Notes: generated from the letters alone by a model not told the origin. A stretch of DNA of 64,000 bases from Kribbella sp. VKM Ac-2569 (GCF_004216905.1 NZ_SGXJ01000002.1:1364001-1428000); one strand, 5' to 3'; positions 1-7,429 are shown, numbered from the stretch's first letter. Translations and numbers: made by a program.

Positions 1-206
1 AACGCGGTCTGCCACAGGTGCCGATGGGTGTCGACGAACCCGGGCAGCACGATCCGCTCCCGCGCGTCGATCACCTCGGCGTCCGCGGTCAGCCCGGCCC
101 CGACCGCCGCGATCCGCCCGTCCTCGATCAGTACGTCGGTGTCGCGCCGTACGACGACCTCCGGGAAGGTGTCGATCACCGTCCCGCCCTTGAGCAACAG
201 CCTCAC
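1..206 (-). CDS. Amidohydrolase family protein, N-terminal part
   Basis: The gene runs off the left edge; only about 68 N-terminal residues are visible. They form the small beta-sandwich of composite-domain amidohydrolases followed by LPGFVDTHRHLW, where the HxH pair supplies two metal ligands of the TIM-barrel active site. This pattern fits cytosine deaminase/chlorohydrolase-like enzymes, but the substrate cannot be judged from the fragment. The GTG start at 206-204 is chosen because GGGAG lies about 8 nt upstream on the minus strand. It is divergent from the MarR gene, with a candidate operator between them, so MarR may control it. Confidence 0.8.
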   Translation of the reverse strand, partial: MRLLLKGGTVIDTFPEVVVRRDTDVLIEDGRIAAVGAGLTADAEVIDARERIVLPGFVDTHRHLWQTA

Positions 207-224
207 GTCGATCTCCCTCAGTAG

Positions 225-252
225 AAAGCTTTGAAGAAAGCTATCATCAAAG
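225..252. promoter_or_regulatory. Candidate MarR operator in divergent intergenic region
   Basis: The short AT-rich gap between the divergent amidohydrolase and MarR genes contains AAAGCTTT (225-232), the inverted repeat AGCTTT-N4-AAAGCT (227-242) and CTTTGA-N12-TCAAAG (229-252). Nested palindromes in a divergent promoter next to a marR gene are the usual arrangement for an autoregulated operator. Binding by this protein is inferred from position only. Confidence 0.5.
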
Positions 253-270
253 GCAGATAGGCTGTCAACC

Positions 271-753
271 GTGACCGACGACCCTGTGGACCGGCTGATC
301 TCGTCCTGGGAGCGCGAGCTGCCCGAGGTGCTGTATCCGACCAGTGAGCTGACGAAGCGGATCATGATGCTCGCCGGCGAGATGAACGCGTCGACGCGGC
401 GGGTGCTGCGCGACCTGGAGCTGACCATGGCCGAGTTCGACGTACTCGTCTCGCTGCGCCGGTCCGGTACGCCGTACCGCCAGAAGCCCTCGGACCTGGT
501 CCGGAGCCTGCTGCTGTCGTCGGGCGGGACCAGCAACGTGACGAATCAGCTGGTCCGCCGCGGCCTGGCCGTCCGCGAATCGGATCCGGACGACGGACGC
601 GGGACGCAGATCCGGCTGACCCCGGAGGGCATCAGCCTCGCGGAGCAGGCCGTGAAGGCGAGCTCGGCGGCCCACCACGAGCTGTGGGCCGGACTGCCGG
701 ACGAGACGATCGCACAGGCCGCGCAGGCGCTACGAGCCCTCCACAGGCGCTGA
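271..753 (+). CDS. MarR family transcriptional regulator
   Basis: A 160-residue winged-helix regulator. Helical N-terminus, then an HTH region around residues 65-95 (KPSDLVRSLLLSSGGTSNVTNQLVRRGL) and a wing with ESDPDDGRGTQIRLTPEG, the typical DxRxxxxxLT-like signature of MarR proteins. Length is normal for the family. It starts at GTG 271 and is transcribed away from a partial amidohydrolase gene. Inverted repeats at 225-252 are a likely binding site, so the simplest inference is local control of the amidohydrolase and itself. The ligand is unknown. Confidence 0.88.
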   Translation: MTDDPVDRLISSWERELPEVLYPTSELTKRIMMLAGEMNASTRRVLRDLELTMAEFDVLVSLRRSGTPYRQKPSDLVRSLLLSSGGTSNVTNQLVRRGLAVRESDPDDGRGTQIRLTPEGISLAEQAVKASSAAHHELWAGLPDETIAQAAQALRALHRR

Positions 754-765
754 ACGCATGACGAA

Positions 766-794
766 GGGGCCGGTCCTGAACAGGATCCGGCCCC
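766..794. terminator. Bidirectional hairpin terminator
   Basis: GGGGCCGGTCCTG pairs with CAGGATCCGGCCCC around an AAC loop with one bulged base. It lies between the convergent MarR (ends 753) and HTH (ends 810) genes. There is no clear T-run, which is common for actinobacterial terminators. Confidence 0.7.
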
Positions 795-809
795 TCCGGC
801 TTCTCGTGG

Positions 810-1025
810 TTATCCGGCCTGGAAGAAGGCGCCCTTGAGGTAGTCGTGCACGGCGTCCTCCGACACCCGGAACGAACGACCTACCCGCACCGCGGGCAGC
901 TCACCGGAGTGCACCAACCGGTACACCGTCATCTTGGACACGCGCATGGCCGTGGCGACTTCCGCCACGGTCAGGAACTTCACCTCGGCGAGCGGCGACT
1001 CACCGCCGGACTTCTTTGATGCCAT
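810..1025 (-). CDS. Small excisionase-type HTH DNA-binding protein
   Basis: A 71-residue protein made almost entirely of a MerR/excisionase-type winged HTH: FLTVAEVATAMRVSKMTVYR followed by LVHSGELPAVRVGRSFRV and a C-terminal helix. It closely resembles the conserved actinobacterial protein encoded beside proC in mycobacteria (Rv0500A); here proC lies 7 kb away. The reading frame extends upstream to an ATG at 1151, but the start at 1025 gives the family length and has GGAAG about 11 nt upstream. DNA target and role are unknown. The 145 nt upstream, to 1170, hold no further gene that I can support. Confidence 0.85.
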   Translation of the reverse strand: MASKKSGGESPLAEVKFLTVAEVATAMRVSKMTVYRLVHSGELPAVRVGRSFRVSEDAVHDYLKGAFFQAG

Positions 1026-1170
1026 TGCGCACCGCACTTCCAGCACGGATCGTGCGCCGGCTTCCCCTCCGGCACCTCCGTCCGTGCATGGCACGAGCGT
1101 AGTGGCTGTTGGTACGAATGGGAAAGAGGGGGACTCGTGTGACTCGGTCACGGCTCAGTAGCTCGGATGC

Positions 1171-2346
1171 TCAATAGGTCGGATCGAGGCCTAACAAAGG
1201 GAAGCTGGCGTCGCGGGTGGCCTTGATGGAGCGGTCGAGCCAGGTGTCGGGGTTGTAGCCGCTCGACCAGTCGACGTACGACGCGTCGCGGCCGTCCGTC
1301 ATCCGCACCGGCGCGACCCGGCCGAACCGCAGCTGGACGTCCTCGCGCCAGGCCTCCGGCACCGGCGTGGCGGGGTCGATCGGGTGCCCGGCCACGATCG
1401 CCAGCAGATGAGTCCAGGCCCGCGGTACGACGTCGATGATCGCGTACCCGCCGCCGCCCGTGGCGACCCATTTCCCGGCGGCCACCTCGTGCGCGAGGTC
1501 GTGCAAGGCCAGGTACGCCGCACGCTGCCCGTCGATCGTCTTCGTCAGGTGCGCCAGGGGATCCTCGACGTGCGAGTCGCACCCGTGCTGCGTGACGAGG
1601 ATGCTCGGACGGAACGCCTTCACGACATCGGGGACGACCGCGTGGAACGCCCGCAACCAGCCCGCATCCCCGGTCCCGGGCGGGAGCGCGACGTTGACCG
1701 ACGTACCCTCGGCGCCCGGTCCGCCTGTCTCGCCGGCGCTCCCGGTACCCGGGAACAGCGTGGTCGGTGACTCGTGCAGGCTGACGGTGAGCACACGCGG
1801 GTCGTTGTAGAAGACGGTCTGTACGCCGTCCCCGTGGTGAACGTCCACGTCGACGTACGCGACCCGCTCGGCGCCGTGGTCGAGCAGCCACTGGATCGCG
1901 ATCGCCGGGTCGTTGTAGACACAGAAACCGCTGGCCTGGTTGGGCATCGCGTGGTGCAGGCCGCCGGCGACGTTCGCGGCATGCAGGACGTCGCCCTCCC
2001 AGACCGAGCGGGCCGCCTCGACCGAGGCGCCGGCGATCCGGGCGGAGACCTCGTGCATGTGCGGGAAGCAGTACGTGTCCGACGTACCGAGTCCGTGCAC
2101 GGGATCGGCGTCGTCGGGGTTCTCCCCCGCGTGCTTGACCGCGGCCACGTACTCCGCGGTATGCACGGTCTCGAGCAGCGCGTCGTCGGCGGTCGGCGCG
2201 GGCACGACCTTGAGCTGGTCGAGGACCCCGAACTCCCGGGCGAGCTTGATCGTCAGCTCCACCCGGATCGGACTCATCGGGTGCCCACGGCCGAAGTCGT
2301 ACGCCGTCAACCCGTCGTCGAAGACCAGCAGCGCCTCACCACTCAT
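1171..2346 (-). CDS. acuC: AcuC-like histone deacetylase family protein
   Basis: A 391-residue arginase-fold deacetylase of the class I HDAC/AcuC type, the usual length. Zn and catalytic motifs are present: GLHHAMPNQASGFCVYND, YVDVDVHHGDGVQ with the metal Asp/His set, a QHGCDSHVEDPLAHL stretch and the GGGGY near the C-terminus. AcuC proteins deacetylate and so reactivate acetyl-CoA synthetase; that role is known for the family and inferred here, with no acs gene in the window. The frame stays open upstream into the next gene, but homology and the AAGG upstream favour ATG 2346. Confidence 0.88.
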   Translation of the reverse strand: MSGEALLVFDDGLTAYDFGRGHPMSPIRVELTIKLAREFGVLDQLKVVPAPTADDALLETVHTAEYVAAVKHAGENPDDADPVHGLGTSDTYCFPHMHEVSARIAGASVEAARSVWEGDVLHAANVAGGLHHAMPNQASGFCVYNDPAIAIQWLLDHGAERVAYVDVDVHHGDGVQTVFYNDPRVLTVSLHESPTTLFPGTGSAGETGGPGAEGTSVNVALPPGTGDAGWLRAFHAVVPDVVKAFRPSILVTQHGCDSHVEDPLAHLTKTIDGQRAAYLALHDLAHEVAAGKWVATGGGGYAIIDVVPRAWTHLLAIVAGHPIDPATPVPEAWREDVQLRFGRVAPVRMTDGRDASYVDWSSGYNPDTWLDRSIKATRDASFPLLGLDPTY

Positions 2347-2363
2347 GCCCTTGACCTTAACCT

Positions 2364-2705
2364 TCAGGACTCCGGTAGGGGTTTCCCGAACCTGACACTT
2401 AATCGGTAAGCGCCTCGCCGTGCGTGGAAAACGGTCATGCCGACGACTCCCAGGGAGGCGGCGACCAACGCCGCGCGGGGATGGTCGCCGACCTGCGCCA
2501 GGGCAAGGAGGGCGCCGGCGATCGCGAAGGCGGCCAGACCGCCGACCGCGTTGTTGGTGGCCGAGTTGCCGGTCAGGTTCGGGTACTCGCGGGCGGTGAT
2601 GCCGGTGACGAAGTGCGGGATGCCGTTGGTGCCCATCAGGCCGGCCAGCACGGCGCAGTTGTCCGGGGACGTGGTGGTGCGATCCGGCGTGATCGGGGCG
2701 CTCAC
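2364..2705 (-). CDS. Small membrane protein, possibly truncated at its N-terminus
   Basis: A short hydrophobic protein of about 113 residues. It contains GTNGIPHFVTGI near the N-terminus and two later membrane segments (AFAIAGALLALAQV and AALVAASLGVVGM). The NGIPHF motif follows a membrane helix in small conserved actinobacterial membrane proteins, but here only about ten hydrophobic residues precede it, so the first helix looks incomplete. GTG 2705 lacks a good ribosome-binding site and lies inside a TetR remnant on the other strand, suggesting a rearrangement junction. Function unknown; expression uncertain. Confidence 0.5.
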   Translation of the reverse strand: MSAPITPDRTTTSPDNCAVLAGLMGTNGIPHFVTGITAREYPNLTGNSATNNAVGGLAAFAIAGALLALAQVGDHPRAALVAASLGVVGMTVFHARRGAYRLSVRFGKPLPES

Positions 2706-2817
2706 TCTCGGGCTCGTGATCTCGCGGCACCTGGTGAGGCTGGACGGCCTGGACGCGTCACCCGAGGAGCTGATGGCAGTCGCGGGGCCGTTGATCGAGA
2801 AACTGACGACGGGCTGA
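2668..2817 (+). pseudogene. TetR-family regulator remnant (C-terminal helix only)
   Basis: About 49 codons ending at TGA 2815-2817 read VIGALTLGLVISRHLVRLDG and continue with SPEELMAVAGPLIEKLTTG. This matches the last two helices of TetR ligand-binding domains (compare [16 protein letters not shown] in the intact TetR of this window at 16759-17349). No HTH domain is found upstream in any frame; the sequence before it belongs to the opposite-strand membrane protein. I read it as the tail of a deleted tetR gene. Confidence 0.55.
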
Positions 2818-2840
2818 CGCCGGCCGGACACAAACCAAAC

Positions 2841-2876
2841 GGGCGGCGCGACACCCCTCCCTGGTCGCGCCGGCCC
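2841..2876. terminator. Hairpin terminator
   Basis: GGGCGGCGCGAC (2841-2852) pairs with GTCGCGCCGGCCC (2864-2876), with one extra base in the right arm. It sits 24 nt after the TetR remnant stop and before the SGNH gene. The following stretch to 3051 shows no other gene. Confidence 0.6.
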
Positions 2877-3051
2877 GTCGGTGGTCCAACAGTTGATTCA
2901 TCGGCGGCGGACTGCAAAGCGTTACAGAATTTGCAGTCCCTGCCAGAAAAGCCGCAATTTCTGGCCCGATCGTGCCGCGAGCCGACTGCGGACAGTGAGA
3001 TTCGGACTTGCGAGTACCGGCGCAGGCGGCCAGAGTTCTCCGGTGAGGCAA

Positions 3052-3834
3052 ATGAAACCGAACCGGCGGCAGATCTTTACGGTAGGAGCCGCCGCTGCGG
3101 CTGCCGCCACGGTCGCCGCCTCAACCGAAACCGCATCCGCCACCACCGCATCCACGGCCTCGGCCGAGTCCACGGAGTTCGCGGTGACGACGTCGTCGTC
3201 CACCGGTCCCTACGGCTCCGGCGTACTCGGCTCCTGGGCCGGCGCCCAACGCGCGATCTCCACGCCGACCCAGATCCAGCACACCAAGGACGTCAACGGC
3301 GTCTTCATGTTCGGCGACAGCATCTCCGTCCAGGACGGCAAGTCGCTGGCGATCCGGCTCCAGGGCCGGGACGGCAGTCCGCTCGCCGTGCACAACTGGT
3401 CCAGCCGGCCCACCTCCGGCGCGGTGGACGCGCTGCAGCAGTGGGCGTCGACGTACGGCCTGCCGCGGCGGATCCTGATGGCGAGCGGGTCCAACGACAT
3501 CTTCGACCCGCCGAAGTTCGCGGCCCAGGTCGCGCGGGCGATCAGCATCGTCGGCCCGAACCGGACGCTGTACTGGGTCAACATCCAGGTCGTCCGCAAG
3601 AGCGTGACCTCGACCGTGCAGCTCGCCGATCAGCGCAACAGCTCGTGGCTCAACATGCAGCTGTACGACCAGCAGGAGAAGTACCCGAACCTGAAGATCA
3701 TCCGCTGGGCCGAATGGCTCTGGGTCAAGCCGTACCGCTTGCTCAACTACCTGCGCGACGGCGTACACCCGACGGTGCCGCTGGGCCAGGACGCCCGCAA
3801 CGAGCTGATCGTCCAGTCGCTGACAGGGCGATGA
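3052..3834 (+). CDS. Tat-exported SGNH/GDSL-type hydrolase-like protein
   Basis: A 260-residue secreted protein. The N-terminus MKPNRRQIFTVGAAAAAA has a twin-arginine motif and an Ala-rich hydrophobic core ending around residue 30 (TASA), so Tat export is likely. SGNH blocks are visible: GDSIS (block I, nucleophile Ser90), GSND (block III, about residues 146-149) and DGVHPT near the C-terminus (block V, Asp and His). A block II Gly is not obvious. Substrate unknown; lipase, esterase or acetyl-hydrolase are all possible. ATG 3052 is chosen for the signal peptide and the upstream GAGG. Its stop overlaps an ATG of the trpS leader peptide. Confidence 0.78.
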   Translation: MKPNRRQIFTVGAAAAAAATVAASTETASATTASTASAESTEFAVTTSSSTGPYGSGVLGSWAGAQRAISTPTQIQHTKDVNGVFMFGDSISVQDGKSLAIRLQGRDGSPLAVHNWSSRPTSGAVDALQQWASTYGLPRRILMASGSNDIFDPPKFAAQVARAISIVGPNRTLYWVNIQVVRKSVTSTVQLADQRNSSWLNMQLYDQQEKYPNLKIIRWAEWLWVKPYRLLNYLRDGVHPTVPLGQDARNELIVQSLTGR

Positions 3835-3848
3835 GCTATCCTCGGAGC

Positions 3849-3884
3849 GTGAACACGAACTTGCAGCTGTGGTGGGCCGCCTAG
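3849..3884 (+). CDS. trpS leader peptide with tandem Trp codons
   Basis: GTG 3849 opens an 11-residue peptide, MNTNLQLWWAA, with adjacent Trp codons at 3870-3875 and a TAG at 3882-3884. An in-frame ATG at 3831, overlapping the stop of the SGNH gene, would give MSYPRSVNTNLQLWWAA instead. A TAnnnT element (TATCCT, 3837-3842) ends 6 nt before GTG 3849, so a leaderless transcript starting at the GTG is possible, although I see no convincing -35. Two Trp codons in a row next to a nested hairpin system and a tryptophanyl-tRNA synthetase gene identify it as a regulatory leader. Confidence 0.85.
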   Translation: MNTNLQLWWAA

Positions 3885-3945
3885 GGCGGTCCACCCGGCG
3901 TGTTCGCACGCATCCACGAGGCCGTCTCGCCGAGGCGGCCTTTTT
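3872..3945 (+). promoter_or_regulatory. Trp-responsive transcription attenuator of trpS
   Basis: Hairpin A: 3872-3881 (GTGGGCCGCC) pairs with 3885-3894 (GGCGGTCCAC), overlapping the second Trp codon and the leader stop. A small GCGTG-TTCG-CACGC hairpin follows (3898-3911). Terminator: AGGCCG (3919-3924) pairs with CGGCCT (3936-3941), then TTTTC. Antiterminator: 3885-3891 can pair with 3920-3926 (7 bp with two wobbles). A ribosome stalled on the Trp codons would leave 3885 onward free for the antiterminator; one that reaches the stop would cover it and let the terminator form. Confidence 0.82.
3919..3945 (+). terminator. Attenuator terminator before trpS
   Basis: AGGCCG-T-CTC-GCC-GAG-G-CGGCCT hairpin followed directly by a run of T residues. 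It is one of few intrinsic terminators with a real T-run in this window, and lies 42 nt before the trpS start, as expected for an attenuator. Confidence 0.82.
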
Positions 3946-3986
3946 CATGTCCTCGGTGGGGCTCCACACACCGAAAGGGCACGATC

Positions 3987-4955
3987 ATGACCTCGCTTTC
4001 CGGCATCACCCCGTCCGGCCGTCTGACGCTGGGCAACCACCTCGGCGCGCTCCGCCGGTTCACCGACCCGGACGGGTTCTACTTCGTCGCGAACCTGCAC
4101 GCGATGACGACCAGGCACGATCCCCGGAGACTCGCCACGCTGACCCGCGAGTTCGCGACGCTGATGCTCGCGGCCGGTGTCCCCGAGGGCACGGTCTTCA
4201 TCCAGTCCGACGTACCCACGCACGCCCAGCTCGCGTACCTGCTGGAGTGCACGTCGTACGTCGGTGAGCTGTCGCGGATGATCCAGTACAAGGAGAAGGG
4301 CAACGGCCGCCCGATGACGCGGGCCTCGCTGTTCACGTACCCGTGCCTGATGGCCGCGGACATCCTGCTGTACGGCGCGGAACGGGTCCCGGTCGGCGGC
4401 GACCAGGACCAGCACGTCGAGCTGGCCCGGGACATCGCGATCCGGTTCAACCGCGAGTACGGCGACACGTTCGTCGTACCGCGGCTCAACAAGGCGGCGC
4501 TGGCGACGCGGGTGAAGGACCTGGCGAACCCGACGGCCAAGATGAGCAAGTCGGACGCCGACGACGCGATCGGGACGATCCGGCTGCTCGACCCGCCGGA
4601 CGTGATCCGCCGGCAGGTCATGCGCGCCGTCACGGACTCGGAGAACGAGGTCCGGCACGACGAGGCGGCCAAGCCGGGCATCACCAACCTGCTGGAGATC
4701 CTCGCGGCGTGCACCGACGGCGACCCGGTCGAGCTCGCGAAGGCCTATGCGTCGTACGGCGCGCTGAAGCAGGACGTCGCGGACGCGGTCCTGGCCGTCA
4801 TCGAGCCGCTGCAGAAGGAATACGCGCGCCTCACGACCGACCCGGGTGCGATCGAGAACCTGCTCGCGCAAGGGCGGGACCGGGCGCTCGAGGCGAGCAG
4901 TCCCCGACTCCAGGCGGCGACCCGGGCGATGGGTTTGGCAGGATCTACTCCATGA
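3987..4955 (+). CDS. trpS: Tryptophanyl-tRNA synthetase
   Basis: A 322-residue class Ic synthetase that charges tRNA-Trp. The HIGH-type motif is LGNHLGAL near residue 18, preceded by GITPSGRLT; the KMSKS loop appears intact as AKMSKSDADD. The GGDQDQHVELARDI segment is the conserved tRNA/adenylate region of the family. ATG 3987 has GAAAGGG upstream. The gene is preceded by a Trp-codon leader and attenuator, so expression should rise when charged tRNA-Trp falls. Its stop overlaps the next gene by ATGA, suggesting co-transcription. Confidence 0.97.
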   Translation: MTSLSGITPSGRLTLGNHLGALRRFTDPDGFYFVANLHAMTTRHDPRRLATLTREFATLMLAAGVPEGTVFIQSDVPTHAQLAYLLECTSYVGELSRMIQYKEKGNGRPMTRASLFTYPCLMAADILLYGAERVPVGGDQDQHVELARDIAIRFNREYGDTFVVPRLNKAALATRVKDLANPTAKMSKSDADDAIGTIRLLDPPDVIRRQVMRAVTDSENEVRHDEAAKPGITNLLEILAACTDGDPVELAKAYASYGALKQDVADAVLAVIEPLQKEYARLTTDPGAIENLLAQGRDRALEASSPRLQAATRAMGLAGSTP

Positions 4956-5698
4956 AGATCCGCGCCGCCACGTTCAACATCCGCAACTCCTCCGCGCCCG
5001 ACGGCGACAACGCCTGGCTGGTACGGCGGAAGGCGGCGGTGGCGGCGATCGAACAGCTGGACGCGGACGTGGTCGGGCTGCAGGAAGTGCTGCCCGACCA
5101 GCTCGAGTACCTGCGCTGGCGGTTCCCGAAGTACGAGATCGTCGGTGCCGGCCGGGACGACGGCATGAACGCGGGTGAGCACGCGACCGTCCTGGTCCGG
5201 CCCGGCGACTGGCGGGTCGAGCGGCAGGAGACGCGCTGGCTGTCCGACGACCCGGGGACGCCGGGATCGATCGGGTGGGACGCCGATCTGACCCGGGTCG
5301 CGACCCTGGTCTGGCTGCGGCACCGCAACGGTACGACGGTCGGCGTCGTCAACACGCACTACGACCACGCGGGCGAGGTCGCGCAACTGCAGTCGTCGCG
5401 GCTGATCGCGCGCTGGGTCAGCGGATCGATCCCGTGGATCGTGATGGGCGACCTGAACGCGACGCCGGACTCTCCCCCGGTGAAGACGCTGGTGGATTCC
5501 GGTCTGCGGATCGCCGTACCGACCGGGGCGGGCGGGAGCTGGCACGACTTCACCGGCGCCGTCGACGACGACCGCATCGACCACATCCTCGTCACCTCGA
5601 CGTGGACCGTGACCGACGCGGCCGTCTCGCACTTCCGTCCGGACGGGCGGGTGCCCAGCGACCACTGGCCCGTGGTCGCGACTCTAGATCTTCGCTAG
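4952..5698 (+). CDS. Endonuclease/exonuclease/phosphatase (EEP) family protein
   Basis: A 248-residue metal-dependent phosphohydrolase of the EEP fold. Visible motifs in order: ATFNIRN, GLQEVLPDQ (metal Glu), NTHYDHAG (catalytic His), MGDLNATPDS (Asp/Asn pair), DRIDHILV and SDHWPV (terminal Asp-His). No signal peptide, so cytoplasmic action is likely. Family members cleave DNA, phosphoinositides or other phosphodiesters; nothing here fixes the substrate. Its start overlaps the trpS stop by 4 nt, so it should respond to the same attenuator. The 3' end overlaps the convergent LLM gene by 15 nt. Confidence 0.88.
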   Translation: MKIRAATFNIRNSSAPDGDNAWLVRRKAAVAAIEQLDADVVGLQEVLPDQLEYLRWRFPKYEIVGAGRDDGMNAGEHATVLVRPGDWRVERQETRWLSDDPGTPGSIGWDADLTRVATLVWLRHRNGTTVGVVNTHYDHAGEVAQLQSSRLIARWVSGSIPWIVMGDLNATPDSPPVKTLVDSGLRIAVPTGAGGSWHDFTGAVDDDRIDHILVTSTWTVTDAAVSHFRPDGRVPSDHWPVVATLDLR

Positions 5699-6586
5699 TA
5701 CTTCCTCACGCAGCCGCTCGAGCGCGTCGAACCGCCGCTCGCCGTCACCGAGGAACGCGTCCGGCACCAGCAGCTCGTCGATCCCGGCTGCCGGGTACTG
5801 CGCGACGACGTCGAGCACCTCCTGCGCCGACCCCATGATCACGTGCGCACCCCGACTCTCCAGGCGCTCCTTGCGCTCGATCGCTTCGGTGTCGCCCGGT
5901 ACGACGACCTCCAGGAACGTCTGCGCGGAACGCCGTACCGACTTCGGATCGCGCCCCACTCGCTCGCAGTGCTGGGCAAACACCTCGCCCTTCTGCACGG
6001 CCAGCTCCGGACCGCCCCAGTGGTTCCACTCGTCGGCGTACTTCGCGACGATGCCGAGGGCAACCTTTTCGCCGGCGGCCCCGATCAGGATCGGGAGGTG
6101 GGCCGGCTTCGGCTCACAGGGCGCGTCGGTGAGCTGGTAGTACTTGCCGTCGAACGTCGTCCGCTCTTGGGTGAGCAGGCCCTTGATCACCTGACAGGCC
6201 TCTTCGAAACGCTTGAGGCGCGGGCCGATCGGCGGCAGTTCGATGCCGTACGCCTCGTGCTCGTTGACCTGCCAGCCGGCGCCGATTCCCAGCACGAACC
6301 GGCCGTTCGCCATCTGGTCGATCGTCGCGGCCGCGTTCGCGACCACGGCCGGATGCCGGTACGTGTTCCCGAGCACCATCGAGCCGACCCGAACTCGCTC
6401 GGTGCGCGCGACGACCCCCGCGATCAGCGCCAGTACCTCGTTGACCGGGACGCTCAGGTCGTCCCCGTTCTGCATGAAATGGTCAGCTATCCACACGCCG
6501 TGCCATCCGGTCCGCTCGGCGTACTCAGCACCTTCGAGCACGCCCTGCCAGGTCCGGGACGCCGCAGGCCACAAAGAAAAGTCCAT
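5684..6586 (-). CDS. LLM class F420-dependent oxidoreductase
   Basis: A 300-residue luciferase-like TIM-barrel oxidoreductase. Typical features: DFSLWPAA at the N-terminus, GVWIADHF, GSMVLGNTYRHPAVVANAAATIDQ split by the usual Gly residues, and GRFVLGIGAGWQVNEHEAYG. These match the actinobacterial F420-using branch rather than FMN luciferases, but the cofactor is inferred. Substrate unknown. It begins 4 nt after the HxlR stop and is probably co-transcribed with that regulator. A PPOX-family gene, often also F420-linked, lies on the other side of HxlR. Confidence 0.87.
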   Translation of the reverse strand: MDFSLWPAASRTWQGVLEGAEYAERTGWHGVWIADHFMQNGDDLSVPVNEVLALIAGVVARTERVRVGSMVLGNTYRHPAVVANAAATIDQMANGRFVLGIGAGWQVNEHEAYGIELPPIGPRLKRFEEACQVIKGLLTQERTTFDGKYYQLTDAPCEPKPAHLPILIGAAGEKVALGIVAKYADEWNHWGGPELAVQKGEVFAQHCERVGRDPKSVRRSAQTFLEVVVPGDTEAIERKERLESRGAHVIMGSAQEVLDVVAQYPAAGIDELLVPDAFLGDGERRFDALERLREEVLAKI

Positions 6587-6590
6587 ACGG

Positions 6591-6947
6591 TCATCCTGCC
6601 TCTTGGGCCGCGAGGACTGCGTCTCCGTTCTGCTCTGCCCACTCTGTGAGCATGCGGACCGGGCCCATCAGGGTGCGGCCGAGGTCGGTGAGGTCGTACT
6701 CGACGCGGGGTGGGACGCCGCCGTGGTCGGTCCGCGTGACCAGGCCGTTCGCCTGCAGCCGGCGGAGTGTCTGGGTGAGGACCTTCTTCGAGATTCCGCC
6801 GATCAACTCGATCAGCTCCGAGTGCCTGCGGGCGTGGTCGTTGAGGCCCCACAGGACGACGACGGCCCACTTGTCAGCGATCACCTCGACCGCGAGACGG
6901 GCGGGGCAATCGGCCAGGAAGACATCGCCAGGTTCTACTCCGTGCAC
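6591..6947 (-). CDS. HxlR family transcriptional regulator
   Basis: A 118-residue single-domain winged HTH. FLADCPARLAVEVIADKWAV holds the conserved Cys-Pro near the N-terminus that acts as a thiol sensor in some HxlR proteins. The recognition helix region is ELIGGISKKVLTQTLRRLQ, followed by the wing with PPRVEYDLTDLGRTL. GTG 6947 is the start. It precedes the LLM oxidoreductase by 4 nt and is divergent from the PPOX gene with 50 nt between, so it could control both. Confidence 0.9.
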   Translation of the reverse strand: MHGVEPGDVFLADCPARLAVEVIADKWAVVVLWGLNDHARRHSELIELIGGISKKVLTQTLRRLQANGLVTRTDHGGVPPRVEYDLTDLGRTLMGPVRMLTEWAEQNGDAVLAAQEAG

Positions 6948-6997
6948 AGCGGTCAGGGTACCCAGAGGTTCCCACGGCGCTGTCTAGCGTCTGCTGC

Positions 6998-7429
6998 ATG
7001 AACCTTCCCGAGAGCAGTCACCGCCTCTTCGACGAGCCCAAGGACGTCACGCTGATCACCATCGACCCGGACGGGTCGCCGCACGCCGCGATGGTGTGGG
7101 TCGGGCGGGACGGTGACGACCTCTTGATCGGTGTCGAGGAGAAGCACCGCAAGACCCGGAACCTGCGCCGTGATCCACGGGTGACGCTGGTGGTGGAGGA
7201 CGACCGCCCGAGCCCGCGGGGGCTGACGCAGTACCTGGTCGTGCGGGGTACGGCGACACTCGACGGTCCGGGAACTCCGCAGTACAAGGCGTTGATGGAC
7301 CGGCTGACGCAGAAGTATCTCGGCCGCGACGAGTTCCCGTTCGGGAACGAGCAGGTGTACGCCGGAGCGACGGTCGTACGGGTTTCAGTCGAACGCGTGA
7401 CCGGTGAAGGGCCGTGGGCCGTCAGATAA
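6998..7429 (+). CDS. PPOX class pyridoxamine-phosphate-oxidase-like protein
   Basis: A 143-residue split-barrel flavin/F420-binding protein. MNLPESSHRLFDEPKDVTLI leads into IDPDGSPHAAMVWVG, the usual substrate/cofactor edge, then KTRNLRRDPRVTLVVED and a QYLVVRGTA strand. This is the pattern of the actinobacterial PPOX proteins, several of which use F420. Substrate unknown. It is divergent from the HxlR regulator and its stop overlaps the convergent membrane protein gene by 8 nt. Confidence 0.85.
   Translation: MNLPESSHRLFDEPKDVTLITIDPDGSPHAAMVWVGRDGDDLLIGVEEKHRKTRNLRRDPRVTLVVEDDRPSPRGLTQYLVVRGTATLDGPGTPQYKALMDRLTQKYLGRDEFPFGNEQVYAGATVVRVSVERVTGEGPWAVR

Noticed and set aside
753..1170. The small ribosomal protein bS22 (Rv0500B-like) expected next to the HTH gene
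   Set aside because: I looked around the HTH gene for the Lys/Arg-rich 33-codon frame and did not find it; it must lie elsewhere.
2424..3884. Long plus-strand open frame across the AcuC-side gap, SGNH gene and trpS leader
   Set aside because: Only the last codons are meaningful (the Trp leader). The rest is a shadow frame opposite or alongside real genes with Arg/Gly-biased composition.
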